A stretch of 64,000 bases of DNA from Bacillota bacterium (lineage in GTDB: Bacteria > Bacillota > Clostridia > Christensenellales > Aristaeellaceae): positions 62,001-126,000 of the forward strand of contig JAEZIN010000027.1 of NCBI GenBank assembly GCA_023436585.1. Direction: 5' to 3'. Under the pieces are notes generated by a model, which saw only the letters and a program-made list of their open reading frames with translations, did not search any database and was not told the origin of the DNA. Positions 24,800 through 32,029 of this stretch are shown one piece after another. The translations under genes and the position numbers were made by a program. Position 1 is the first letter of the stretch. Each line of letters begins with the position of its first letter.

Positions 24800-26332
24800 A
24801 TGAGCGTTCATCTTCCACGGTTGATAGCGGACGGCATGGTGCTCCAGCGGGGTTCCCGGGTGACGCTATGGGGAACGGCAAATGAGCCGGTGACTGTTAC
24901 CTTCCTTAAACAGCAATATCGTGCCGTTCCAGATGCGGTGGGGTGCTGGGAGGTTGTTTTGAACGACCTGCCGCCCGGTGGGCCGCATACGCTTGCCATC
25001 AATGACATTACGCTGCATGATGTGTATATCGGGGATGTTTTTCTGTGCTCCGGGCAGTCGAATATGCAGGTCCCCATGCGCCGCGTGAAGCATATGTACC
25101 CGGAAGAGATGCAAAGCCCGAACCCTCATATCCATCAGTTTGCCGTGCCGCAGCGGTATGACTTTCATGCGCCGCAAAGCGGGCTGGAGGGCGGTTGCTG
25201 GACGTCTTCCGCCCCTGATTCCGTGGCCGATTTTTCGGCGGTGGGATATTTCTACGCCAAGCGGTTGTATGAACGCTATCATGTTCCTGTGGGGTTGATC
25301 CTGTCAGCCATCGGCGGCACGCCCATCCATGCCTGGATGAGCCGGGAAGCACTAGGCGGCTTTCCGGAGCTTCTTCAGGATGCGGACCTTTGCGCGGACG
25401 ACGGCTATGTGAAAAAGGTGCAGGCGGAGGATGCGGCAAACGCTGAAAGGTTTTTGAATGAGATCAATCGGGCCGATCCCGGTCTTGCGGGAAACTGGTC
25501 CTCGCCTGAATATGACGACAGTGCATGGGAGGAACGCCCGCTTTTGACGCCCTGGCCGGGAAGCGGGTCCGTATGGCTGCGCAAATCTGTGATGATACCC
25601 AAGGAGCTTGCCGGAAAGCCGGCCGTAATCTTTCTTGGAACCGTGACCGACTGGGATACGGTGTATGTGAACGGGGAGGTGGTTGGCACCACCACCTACC
25701 GTTATCCGCCCAGGGAGTATGCTGTGCCTGCATTGCCCCAAGGGCGGTGCGTGATAACGGTGCGCGTCATCAGCAAGGAAGGCGGCCGCTTTACCCCGGG
25801 CAAGCAGTACCTTCTTTCTACAGATGCCGGATCGTTCAATCTTGGCGGCGTATGGCGTTTCCGCCGCGGCGGGGATGGTACGCCCATTCAGCCGGAGACT
25901 TTTTTCCACTACAAGCCTTCCGGGCTGTACAACGGCATGATCGCGCCTCTGAAGCGCTACGCCCTCAAAGCGGTGCTATGGTACCAGGGCGAATCGGACG
26001 CTTCGAGTCCTATGCTATATGGTGAAAAATTTGAGACGCTGGTGCGCGCCTGGCGGACGGACTGGGGGCTTGAGCTGCCCTTCCTGTTTGTGGAGCTGCC
26101 CTGCTGGGAGGGCGGTCCGGATTGGTACCTGATAAGGCAGCAGCAATGGCAATCATTAGCCATTCCGGGCACCGCCATGGCGGCCGCCTTTGACCTGGGC
26201 GAGTACAACGATCTGCATCCCCAAAACAAACAGTTGGTGGGCGACAGGCTGGCCCGGTGCGCCATGCGGGTGGCTTACGGCGAGACGCTTCCGCCTTCCC
26301 CCTTTGAAATCATGGGATATCATGGGGGATGA
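24800..26332 (+). CDS. Sialate O-acetylesterase-family carbohydrate esterase (CE20-like)
   Basis: This 510-residue cytoplasmic esterase has the SGNH-hydrolase pattern split by an inserted beta-sandwich domain. Block I is DVFLCSGQSNMQVP with nucleophile S87, a further block is WYQGESDASS, and the last block EYNDLHPQNK carries D471 and H473. The insertion (about residues 230-370, jelly-roll like, with VTDWDTVYVNGEVVG) is common in this family. It removes acetyl groups from sugars. Beside GH67 and transporter 3, acetylated xylo-oligosaccharides are more likely than sialic acid. ATG 24800 is preferred, because AGAAAG lies at a proper distance, while ATG 24791 is too close to it. Confidence 0.82.
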   Translation: MSVHLPRLIADGMVLQRGSRVTLWGTANEPVTVTFLKQQYRAVPDAVGCWEVVLNDLPPGGPHTLAINDITLHDVYIGDVFLCSGQSNMQVPMRRVKHMYPEEMQSPNPHIHQFAVPQRYDFHAPQSGLEGGCWTSSAPDSVADFSAVGYFYAKRLYERYHVPVGLILSAIGGTPIHAWMSREALGGFPELLQDADLCADDGYVKKVQAEDAANAERFLNEINRADPGLAGNWSSPEYDDSAWEERPLLTPWPGSGSVWLRKSVMIPKELAGKPAVIFLGTVTDWDTVYVNGEVVGTTTYRYPPREYAVPALPQGRCVITVRVISKEGGRFTPGKQYLLSTDAGSFNLGGVWRFRRGGDGTPIQPETFFHYKPSGLYNGMIAPLKRYALKAVLWYQGESDASSPMLYGEKFETLVRAWRTDWGLELPFLFVELPCWEGGPDWYLIRQQQWQSLAIPGTAMAAAFDLGEYNDLHPQNKQLVGDRLARCAMRVAYGETLPPSPFEIMGYHGG

Positions 26333-26341
26333 TTCAGCGCA

Positions 26342-26384
26342 TGCAAAAAGACTGCCGCGAAATTTTCGCCGGCAGTCTTTGCAT
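26342..26384. terminator. Bidirectional terminator between esterase and cheX
   Basis: AAAGACTGCCG (26347-26357) and CGGCAGTCTTT (26370-26380) are perfect complements, and the inner GCGAAA/TTTCGC and outer TGC/GCA pairs extend the stem. Runs of A on the left and T on the right serve both strands. It separates the plus-strand xylan genes from the minus-strand cheX operon. Confidence 0.8.
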
Positions 26385-26394
26385 TCTTATATTG

Positions 26395-26868
26395 TCAGGA
26401 ATCAGTCTTTTGCGTGATGTGGATGCCCAGGGAAACATCGCCGATATACGTATTCACATCGATCACGGTGATATCCTTCATGATGTTCGGCGGGAGGGGT
26501 TCCTCCGTGCCTACAATGCGCGGCGGAAGGATATCGCAGGATACGTTCTGCTCGGACAATGCGGTCATGGCGTTGCCGCTGATGATGTTGGCGATTTCCC
26601 CCAGGGCGGAGGTAACGAATTCATCCACCCGGTCAAACTCCATGCCGCTCATAATGTTGACCATTTTCAATGTTGTTTCCCTGGGAAAGCGGTAATAAAT
26701 ATTGCCGGCCATATCGCCTGTGACCTCCACGGCCACCTGCACCGCATCCCCTAACCCATCCTGGAGCGACAGGGCATGGGGGCTACCGGCAGAGGCATCC
26801 AGGTCCAGCATCAGCTTGAAAACTTCGCAGGTTGCTTTGGAGATGGGAGGGTAAAATGCGTTGCTCAT
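26395..26868 (-). CDS. cheX: CheX-like CheY-phosphate phosphatase
   Basis: The 157-residue protein belongs to the CheC/CheX/FliY family. The active helix motif SALGEIANIISGNAM (E and N spaced as in CheX) lies near residue 90, and a single such helix is seen, as in CheX. These proteins dephosphorylate CheY-P and so adjust swimming responses. The ATG at 26868 overlaps the TGA of the bacteriohemerythrin gene upstream (ATGA), so the two are coupled. No cheA, cheY or flagellar gene lies nearby, but a chemoreceptor is encoded 5 kb away. A role in adaptation to oxygen is inferred from the pairing. Confidence 0.82.
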   Translation of the reverse strand: MSNAFYPPISKATCEVFKLMLDLDASAGSPHALSLQDGLGDAVQVAVEVTGDMAGNIYYRFPRETTLKMVNIMSGMEFDRVDEFVTSALGEIANIISGNAMTALSEQNVSCDILPPRIVGTEEPLPPNIMKDITVIDVNTYIGDVSLGIHITQKTDS

Positions 26869-27287
26869 TGCGCTGCCCCTCCCTGGGTTTTTGCGTATGA
26901 CGCTATTTTTTGATCGGTGGCTACCACGTGATTAATGAGCCAGGCCAGAAGCTTGCCTGCAAACTGCTGGGCCAGCGCTTCCTGGAAGCCTTGCTTTTCA
27001 TATTCCTCCGCAAAGGAAACCACATAGGCCACCATATCCCTGTGAACGGCGCGGTGACTTTCAAGATCAGGATATCCGATGCTTTCCTGATACGCTTCCT
27101 CATCCCTGAAATGCACGACCACATAATCTTTCATAAAGGACAGCGTTTCATTGACCTTGGATACTTTTTGAGCCCACTCCCCGCTGGAACGGAGCGTCTC
27201 CAGGAAATCAGTGACCCGCCGGAACAGCTCTTCGTGCTGCTGATCTATAAGAGGCACGCCGATTTGATATTTCTCTTTCCAGACCAT
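26865..27287 (-). CDS. Bacteriohemerythrin (single-domain oxygen-binding diiron protein)
   Basis: The 140-residue protein starts at ATG 27287 behind AAAGGAG; an upstream extension to 27515 runs through a terminator and is not real. All seven diiron ligands are in register: H18 (QQHEE), H59 and E63 (HFRDE), H78 and H82 (HRAVH), H120 and D125 (HVVATD). Such proteins bind dioxygen reversibly and may store, deliver or sense it, or hold iron. Encoding it with CheX suggests that its oxygen-bound state influences motility signalling, or that both answer the same oxygen signal. It is cytoplasmic. Confidence 0.92.
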   Translation of the reverse strand: MVWKEKYQIGVPLIDQQHEELFRRVTDFLETLRSSGEWAQKVSKVNETLSFMKDYVVVHFRDEEAYQESIGYPDLESHRAVHRDMVAYVVSFAEEYEKQGFQEALAQQFAGKLLAWLINHVVATDQKIASYAKTQGGAAQ

Positions 27288-27401
27288 CACCCGATCTCCT
27301 TTGTAAGAAAGTATATATACCTTATATATCGACAAGAAATCGAAGAAGTTAAGTGATTCTATATATTTTTCAAAATTATTTTTTTCGAAGGTTGGTTGAA
27401 C

Positions 27402-27427
27402 AAAAAAACCGCCGGCGATTCCGGCGG
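27402..27427 (-). terminator. Terminator of the small-protein gene
   Basis: On the minus strand CCGCCGG, a five-base loop and CCGGCGG are followed by seven T. The hairpin lies 18 bases after the stop of the 27445-27723 gene and before the hemerythrin gene, so the latter needs its own promoter in the AT-rich stretch 27300-27400. Confidence 0.85.
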
Positions 27428-27444
27428 AACCTTGGGGGTTAAGA

Positions 27445-27723
27445 CTATACCTTGGGCACCTTTTTTTGAAGTGTAGGGGTCTGCTGGCCCACCATGGGCC
27501 AGGGTGTGCCGTCATGCAGGCTTTTCACGGTTTGGGCGACCCTCTCCTCCGCCTCGCCGCCGGTAGTGCCCCCCTCCACGTAGCTTAAGATGCGTTTTTT
27601 CTCCGCGTCGGGCAGTGCGGTATACCGGTCCATGGCGACACGGTCCTGCATCAAACGCATGCCAAGTCCTATGGGCAATTCACCCTTGATGCTTGTAAGG
27701 TCTCCGGGTCCATCCTCCATCAT
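27445..27723 (-). CDS. Small conserved hypothetical protein
   Basis: This 92-residue protein starts at ATG 27723 behind AAAGGAGGAAG, a strong ribosome site, and ends just before a strong terminator, so it is a real single-gene unit. The pattern LPIGLGMRLMQDRVAMDRYTAL followed by EKKRILSY resembles small clostridial proteins of the type GFGMALAQNxxAMxxFxxLSEEQK, for which I know no function. It is predicted soluble and helical, with a Pro/Gln/Thr-rich, basic tail (QQTPTLQKKVPKV). It is transcribed away from the iron transporter and toward hemerythrin. No function is proposed. Confidence 0.7.
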   Translation of the reverse strand: MMEDGPGDLTSIKGELPIGLGMRLMQDRVAMDRYTALPDAEKKRILSYVEGGTTGGEAEERVAQTVKSLHDGTPWPMVGQQTPTLQKKVPKV

Positions 27724-27858
27724 GACTTCCTCCTTTATCTATCTTTTACTATTCCCGTTCCAATGCCTTCCCATCCCATTTTGTTCCGCCGGAATGAACG
27801 ATAAGCTGTGCCGGATGGCGGCAAAGTTAGTCTTCCCAGTTAAAAATTTTCTACTAAT

Positions 27859-27884
27859 CCGTTGCTGTGGCAACGGACTTTTTG
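27859..27884 (+). other. Hairpin with T-run at the start of the iron transporter operon
   Basis: CCGTTGC (27859-27865), loop TGTG and GCAACGG (27870-27876) are followed by ACTTTTTG. The hairpin overlaps the first possible start (TTG 27862) of the permease frame. It may be an attenuator in the leader, which would mean the true permease start lies further downstream. Confidence 0.4.
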
Positions 27885-28962
27885 TCTGGCATCCTTTATC
27901 CTTTGGCTTAAGGCATGGAAATTACGGTGGAAGGGCGGGGTTTGTATAGAGCGTACCGCATCTAAAAGCTCCTTGCGTTTGGGTGTTCTGATCATAAGTT
28001 TGCTTGCATGCTTTTTTCTGTCGTTCTCCCTGGGCAAGTATCCGGTTTCGATGAGTGAGCTTTTCAAGGTGATACTTTCCCGCATTGTTCCCCTGAACAA
28101 GGCATGGAGCGATGCGGCGGAAACGGTGATTCTTCAGGTGCGCATGCCAAGGGTCCTGGCGGCCGTCATGATTGGCGCCGCGTTATCCGGCGCGGGGGTT
28201 TCCTATCAAAGCCTTTTCCATAATCCCATGGTATCGCCGGATGTGCTTGGCGCCTCGGCAGGTGCCGGGTTTGGGGCCGCGCTGGGGATTTCGTTTTCCT
28301 TTGGATTTTTCGGCATATCCCTCTCGGCGTTTCTCTTTGGCATTGCCGCTGTTGCCATATCGTACTTTGTCAGCACGCGCATCCGCCATGATCCGGCCTT
28401 TGGCATGGTTCTGGCCGGCATTATGATAGGGTCCCTCTTTACATCGGGTGTGTCGTATTTGAAGCTGATTGCCGACCCTAATGACACGCTGCCCTCCATC
28501 ACCTATTGGCTGATGGGCAGCCTGGCCTCCATTCGGCAGCAGGATGTACTGTTTGCCGCCATACCCATTCTTCTGGGGCTGATGCCGTTGTGGCTTTTGC
28601 GCTGGCGTCTGAACATACTCACCATGGGCGATGAGGAAGCGCGCTCCATGGGCATTCATACAAAAAGGCTCAGGCTTTATGTGATTTGCTGCGCAACGCT
28701 TGTTACCGCGGCAAGCGTGGCTGTCAGCGGCATGATTGGCTGGATAGGCCTTGTGATCCCGCATCTGGCCCGGAAAATGGTTGGGAATGACAATCGTATT
28801 CTGATGCCGGCCAGCATGCTGTTGGGCGGCATTTATTTGTTGATTGTGGATACATTGGCGCGTTTGATTGCAGCTTCGGAAATCCCGCTGGGGATATTGA
28901 CTTCCTTTGTGGGGGCGCCCTTTTTTCTGCTTTTGATGTTGAGGAGGCGGCGCTACGCATGA
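27862..28962 (+). CDS. FecCD/BtuC-type permease of an iron-complex ABC transporter
   Basis: The frame encodes up to 366 residues with about nine to ten membrane segments. Family signatures include LPRVLAAVMIGAALSGAGVSYQ-like RMPRVLAAVMIGAALSGAG, NPMVSPDVLGASAGAGFGAA, and late GMIGWIGLVIPHLARKMVG. The start is uncertain: no ATG or GTG occurs before the first membrane segment, only TTG at 27862 and TTG codons near 27973. The residues before KSSLRLGVL look unlike a normal N-terminus. It is the first gene of a permease-ATPase-binding protein operon and overlaps the ATPase gene by ATGA. The cargo should be a ferric siderophore or a similar metal chelate. Confidence 0.85.
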   Translation: MLWQRTFCLASFILWLKAWKLRWKGGVCIERTASKSSLRLGVLIISLLACFFLSFSLGKYPVSMSELFKVILSRIVPLNKAWSDAAETVILQVRMPRVLAAVMIGAALSGAGVSYQSLFHNPMVSPDVLGASAGAGFGAALGISFSFGFFGISLSAFLFGIAAVAISYFVSTRIRHDPAFGMVLAGIMIGSLFTSGVSYLKLIADPNDTLPSITYWLMGSLASIRQQDVLFAAIPILLGLMPLWLLRWRLNILTMGDEEARSMGIHTKRLRLYVICCATLVTAASVAVSGMIGWIGLVIPHLARKMVGNDNRILMPASMLLGGIYLLIVDTLARLIAASEIPLGILTSFVGAPFFLLLMLRRRRYA

Positions 28963-29765
28963 GCCTTACGATGCTGGATGTAAGGTGCAGGTATGGCCGC
29001 CGCGAGGTATTAAAGGGCGTTTCCTTCTGCCTGAACAAGGGTGAAGTGGTGTTCATCCTTGGGCAGAACGGGGCAGGGAAAACGACACTGTTCAAGTGCA
29101 TGCTGGGCCTGATTACGGGATACGGTGGCAGCGTACTGTACGACGGGCAGGAGGTCCGCCGTTTCTCGCCGGGTCAGCTGGCCCGCAAGGTGGCTTACAT
29201 CCCGCAGGCGCATCAGCCGCAGTTCAATTATTCGGTGCTGGAAGTGGTGCTGATGGGCCTGGCTTCCAGTATCGGTATTTTTTCAGTGCCAAGCAGCGCC
29301 CAGCGGCTGAAAGCCGAGCAACTTCTTGAGAAAATTGGTATCCCGCATTTGAAAAACAGGGGGTACGCAAACCTCAGCGGCGGGGAAAGGCAGATGGTGC
29401 TGATTGCCAGGGCTTTGATGCAGGGGGCGGAAATCCTGCTGATGGATGAGCCGGTCGCCAGCCTGGATTACGGAAACCAGCAGCGGATATTGTCTATGGC
29501 GGCCGCTCTCGCAAAGGAAGGCTATGCCGTCGCCGTCACATCGCACCATCCAGAGCACGCCTTTTTGTATGCCGGCCGGGTGCTTGTGCTGGAGGAGGGC
29601 CGGGTGGCCGCCCAAGGGGAACCAGGGGCGGTGCTGACGGAGGAACTGCTGTGCAGGATCTATGATATGCCCATCCGGCTGCTGGTCTTTAGGGTGGATC
29701 ATAAAGAGGTCCGCATTTGCGTCCCCGCAGATCAAGGCATGCTGGGAGGCTGGACCGGAGCTTAG
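28959..29765 (+). CDS. ATPase of the iron-complex ABC transporter (FecE/FhuC-like)
   Basis: A 268-residue ATPase with Walker A GQNGAGKTT (near residue 37), Q-loop AYIPQAHQPQFNYSV, signature LSGGERQM, Walker B ILLMDEP and H-loop TSHHPEHAF. The sequence around YIPQ and VLEVVLMGLA fits the FepC/FhuC group rather than sugar importers. Translation is coupled to the permease (ATGA at 28959-28962). It powers uptake of the iron complex captured by the 29805-30872 binding protein. It is the only importer ATPase in the window and is not of the MsmX type. Confidence 0.92.
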   Translation: MSLTMLDVRCRYGRREVLKGVSFCLNKGEVVFILGQNGAGKTTLFKCMLGLITGYGGSVLYDGQEVRRFSPGQLARKVAYIPQAHQPQFNYSVLEVVLMGLASSIGIFSVPSSAQRLKAEQLLEKIGIPHLKNRGYANLSGGERQMVLIARALMQGAEILLMDEPVASLDYGNQQRILSMAAALAKEGYAVAVTSHHPEHAFLYAGRVLVLEEGRVAAQGEPGAVLTEELLCRIYDMPIRLLVFRVDHKEVRICVPADQGMLGGWTGA

Positions 29766-29804
29766 AGACGGACCGATACACATCATGGAAGGCGGGTGAG
29801 TCAT

Positions 29805-30872
29805 ATGAGAAACAGGTTCTCCATCCGGTTCCTTTTGCTGGCGGCATTTTTGATGCTGCTGATGCAAATAAGGACGGCGACGGGATCGGCTGAGGAGGTT
29901 CGGATATTTACAGATTCGGCAGGCCGGCAGGCGGTCGTGCCTTCAAAAATCCTTCGGATTGCCCCTTCGGGACAGCTTGCGCAGATCGTATTGTACAGCC
30001 TGTGTCCGGATCGGCTGATTGGTTGGTCGGCAAAACCCGGACAGGCGCTGCTGCCCTATCTGCCGGATACGATGGCGGATCTGCCGGTCTTCGGGCAGTT
30101 TTATGGCAGGAATATGAGCCTGAACCTGGAAGCGCTGATTGCCGCAAAGCCGGATGTCATCATTGACATTGGCGAAAGGAAGGCAACGATCCGGGAAGAT
30201 ATGGACGTTATACAACAGCAAACGGGCATTCCGGTAGTGTTTGTGGAGGCGACCCTTTATACCATGGACGAGGCGTATGCCCTGCTGGGCAGGTTGCTGG
30301 ACATGCAGGAGGAAGCAGCCGCACTGGCCCGGTACGCCAAGGATACGGTGGAGGAAGCCAGGCTGCTGAGCTCCGCCATTACGGAAAACAGGAAGGTCAG
30401 GGTGTATTATGCCGAAGGGGACGACGGCCTCTTAACCGATGCCTCAGGGTCCATCCACGCGGATGTCATTGATCTGGTAGGCGCAAGGAACGTGGCACAG
30501 GTGGTTTTGGGTGGTGGCTCCGGCATGAACCCCGTCTCCATGGAGCAGGTGATGCTCTGGCAGCCGGATGTGATTTTGTTCGCTCCCGGCGGTGTGTATG
30601 AAATGGCGGAGACCGACCCGCTTTGGCTGAATCTTTCGGCCATGCGAAACGGCCGGTATTACGAGATACCCAACGGCCCCTTCCATTGGCTGGGGCGCCC
30701 GCCGGCCGTGAACCGGCTGCTGGGCATCAAATGGCTGGGCAACCTTCTGTATCCTAAGGTGTATGCCTGCGATATGATTGCGGAAGCGCAGCGGTTTTAC
30801 AAGCTGTTTTACCACGTCGACTTAAGCGATCAGGCAGCCCGGGAACTGATGGCGCACTCCACCCTGCGCTGA
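29805..30872 (+). CDS. Iron-complex binding protein (TroA/FhuD-like fold)
   Basis: This 355-residue protein starts at ATG 29805; a GTG at 29796 in the same frame is an alternative. The signal peptide (FLLLAAFLMLLMQIRTATGSA) has no lipobox cysteine. The early FTDSAGRQAVVPSKILRIAP is the standard opening of siderophore/iron-complex binding proteins, and LEALIAAKPDVIIDIGE, VSMEQVMLWQPDVILFAP and FHWLGRPPAVNRLLGIKWL follow in the usual order. It closes the operon and precedes a convergent Crp/Fnr gene. The exact ligand cannot be read from the sequence; iron complexes are most likely, cobalamin less so. Confidence 0.87.
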   Translation: MRNRFSIRFLLLAAFLMLLMQIRTATGSAEEVRIFTDSAGRQAVVPSKILRIAPSGQLAQIVLYSLCPDRLIGWSAKPGQALLPYLPDTMADLPVFGQFYGRNMSLNLEALIAAKPDVIIDIGERKATIREDMDVIQQQTGIPVVFVEATLYTMDEAYALLGRLLDMQEEAAALARYAKDTVEEARLLSSAITENRKVRVYYAEGDDGLLTDASGSIHADVIDLVGARNVAQVVLGGGSGMNPVSMEQVMLWQPDVILFAPGGVYEMAETDPLWLNLSAMRNGRYYEIPNGPFHWLGRPPAVNRLLGIKWLGNLLYPKVYACDMIAEAQRFYKLFYHVDLSDQAARELMAHSTLR

Positions 30873-30968
30873 AGGTCAAATGTGGATACGGTGCTGCGGG
30901 AAGTCAGCGTGAAGGCGTGCCGCCAGGTCCGTTGAAATGGAAAGTGTGGAACGTTCGTTAGCATACGT

Positions 30969-31664
30969 TCAGCGGAGCGTGGACAGAATTTGAAAATGAT
31001 TCTTCCTGTAGCGGATAAGCCCCTCCTTTTGCATGCGGCTAAGCTCCCTGGACAGGGCGCTGCGGTCGACGCAAAGATAGCAGGCCAGCGCTTCCCTGTT
31101 CATGGAGAGGTGTAGGGTGCTGGACTTCTTTTTTTCCTGTATGGCCAGGTACATGCAAACGCGTTCCCGAAGGCTTTTCTTGGAGAGGATATCAATTTTG
31201 TACAGCTGCCGGATATTTGCGTTGGCGACAATCTCCAGCAGGTTCTTTATAAGCCTGCACCGGATGGCTTCCTGGAGGATGCCGCAGTTTGCGATGGCAT
31301 CATAGGGAAATGTCAGGACGGTCACATCGGTTTTGCTTGTAATGTTCAAGGGGCTTATTCGGGTGGGCGTGCATACGATTTCCGCCGTGTATACTTCGCA
31401 AGGTGATACCTCCCGGAGCAATAGCAGATTGCCATGGATATCCTCCTTGAAAATATCCAGCCGGCCGCTGAGCAAAATGCCGATTTCGCGCACCTCGCTG
31501 TCGATACCAATGAGCGTAACGCCCTTTTCAAACTGCCGGAGCCTTACCTGAAGAAGCGGATACAACTCCGCCATTTCTTTTTGCGTGAACCCGCTGAAGA
31601 TAGCAGCTTCAGCCAAACGCCCGTCAAATTGACCGGCCGAGGTATGGAGTGCTTTGTCTGTCAT
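30969..31664 (-). CDS. Crp/Fnr-family transcription regulator
   Basis: A 231-residue protein, started at ATG 31664 with CAGGGAG upstream; the open frame to 31766 lacks a start signal. The N-terminal cyclic-nucleotide-like barrel (FEKGVTLIGIDSEVREIGILLSGRLDIFKEDIHG) is followed by the dimer helix and a winged helix with the recognition stretch VDRSALSRELSRMQKEGLIRYRKN. There is no N-terminal four-cysteine cluster, so this is not a classical Fe-S Fnr. It matches clostridial Crp/Fnr proteins whose effectors are mostly unknown. A perfect palindrome with a six-base spacer sits just upstream of its start and suggests autoregulation. The neighbours deal with iron, oxygen and chemotaxis. Confidence 0.87.
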   Translation of the reverse strand: MTDKALHTSAGQFDGRLAEAAIFSGFTQKEMAELYPLLQVRLRQFEKGVTLIGIDSEVREIGILLSGRLDIFKEDIHGNLLLLREVSPCEVYTAEIVCTPTRISPLNITSKTDVTVLTFPYDAIANCGILQEAIRCRLIKNLLEIVANANIRQLYKIDILSKKSLRERVCMYLAIQEKKKSSTLHLSMNREALACYLCVDRSALSRELSRMQKEGLIRYRKNHFQILSTLR

Positions 31665-31675
31665 TGTTAGAACTC

Positions 31676-31697
31676 CCTGTATTTGCTGGAATACAGG
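31676..31697 (-). promoter_or_regulatory. Palindrome CCTGTATT-N6-AATACAGG at the crp/fnr start
   Basis: Two perfect eight-base arms (31676-31683 and 31690-31697) with a six-base spacer give the geometry of Crp/Fnr sites. It lies 12 bases upstream of the regulator's ATG and touches its ribosome site, so binding would block its own expression. Confidence 0.6.
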
Positions 31698-31698
31698 A

Positions 31699-31726
31699 TG
31701 CGCATAGGATATAAACACTATGCGCA
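31699..31726. promoter_or_regulatory. Second inverted repeat TGCGCATA-N12-TATGCGCA
   Basis: Perfect eight-base arms at 31699-31706 and 31719-31726 lie directly beside the Crp/Fnr-type palindrome. The function is unknown; it may be an operator for another regulator or a hairpin in the leader of the crp/fnr message. Confidence 0.4.
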
Positions 31727-31915
31727 GAAAGTGCCGGACCTTGCACCAAGTCAGAAAAAACTGCATATACAGCTATGTTTGTGCATAGAAATTGCCCGCC
31801 GCAATGGGGAAACAATGGCCCTGAACTCTGCCCCGCAGCTGTGGCTTTCTATTTTACTGCTGCTGTTCAACCTGTAAATTGCATTGACCTAATACGCCAT
31901 ATTGGAAGAATGCAG

Positions 31916-31944
31916 TTGAAATTGCATATTAATGGTGATACAAT
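31916..31944 (+). promoter_or_regulatory. Promoter of the chemoreceptor gene
   Basis: TTGAAA (31916-31921) and TACAAT (31939-31944) are 17 bases apart, 86 bases before the start codon. It is a vegetative (sigma-A type) promoter; I see no sigma-D motility promoter here. Confidence 0.55.
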
Positions 31945-32029
31945 GACATAAAAGGAGAAGTCGAATTTTACGTTTTTTTGGTGGTATCTTTATCAATATC
32001 CATTATTTACAAATGAAGGAGCACACCTC

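Noticed and set aside
23147..24811. 554-codon open frame on the minus strand opposite the transporter 3 binding protein
   Set aside because: It mirrors a gene very rich in C/G-ending codons, has no ribosome site, and its translation is low-complexity Gly/Val/Ile with no family likeness. The similar frames at 4037-4942 (-), 43579-45063 (-), 48574-50121 (+) and 34012-34968 (+) are explained in the same way.
27288..27515. Upstream extension of the bacteriohemerythrin gene
   Set aside because: It crosses the terminator at 27402-27427 and has no start signal. ATG 27287 has AAAGGAG and gives the standard single-domain length.
27724..27950. Possible cobalamin riboswitch or Fur box before the FecCD-type operon
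   Set aside because: None of the conserved cobalamin-riboswitch core sequences and no Fur or DtxR consensus could be found; only a small hairpin with a T-run is present.
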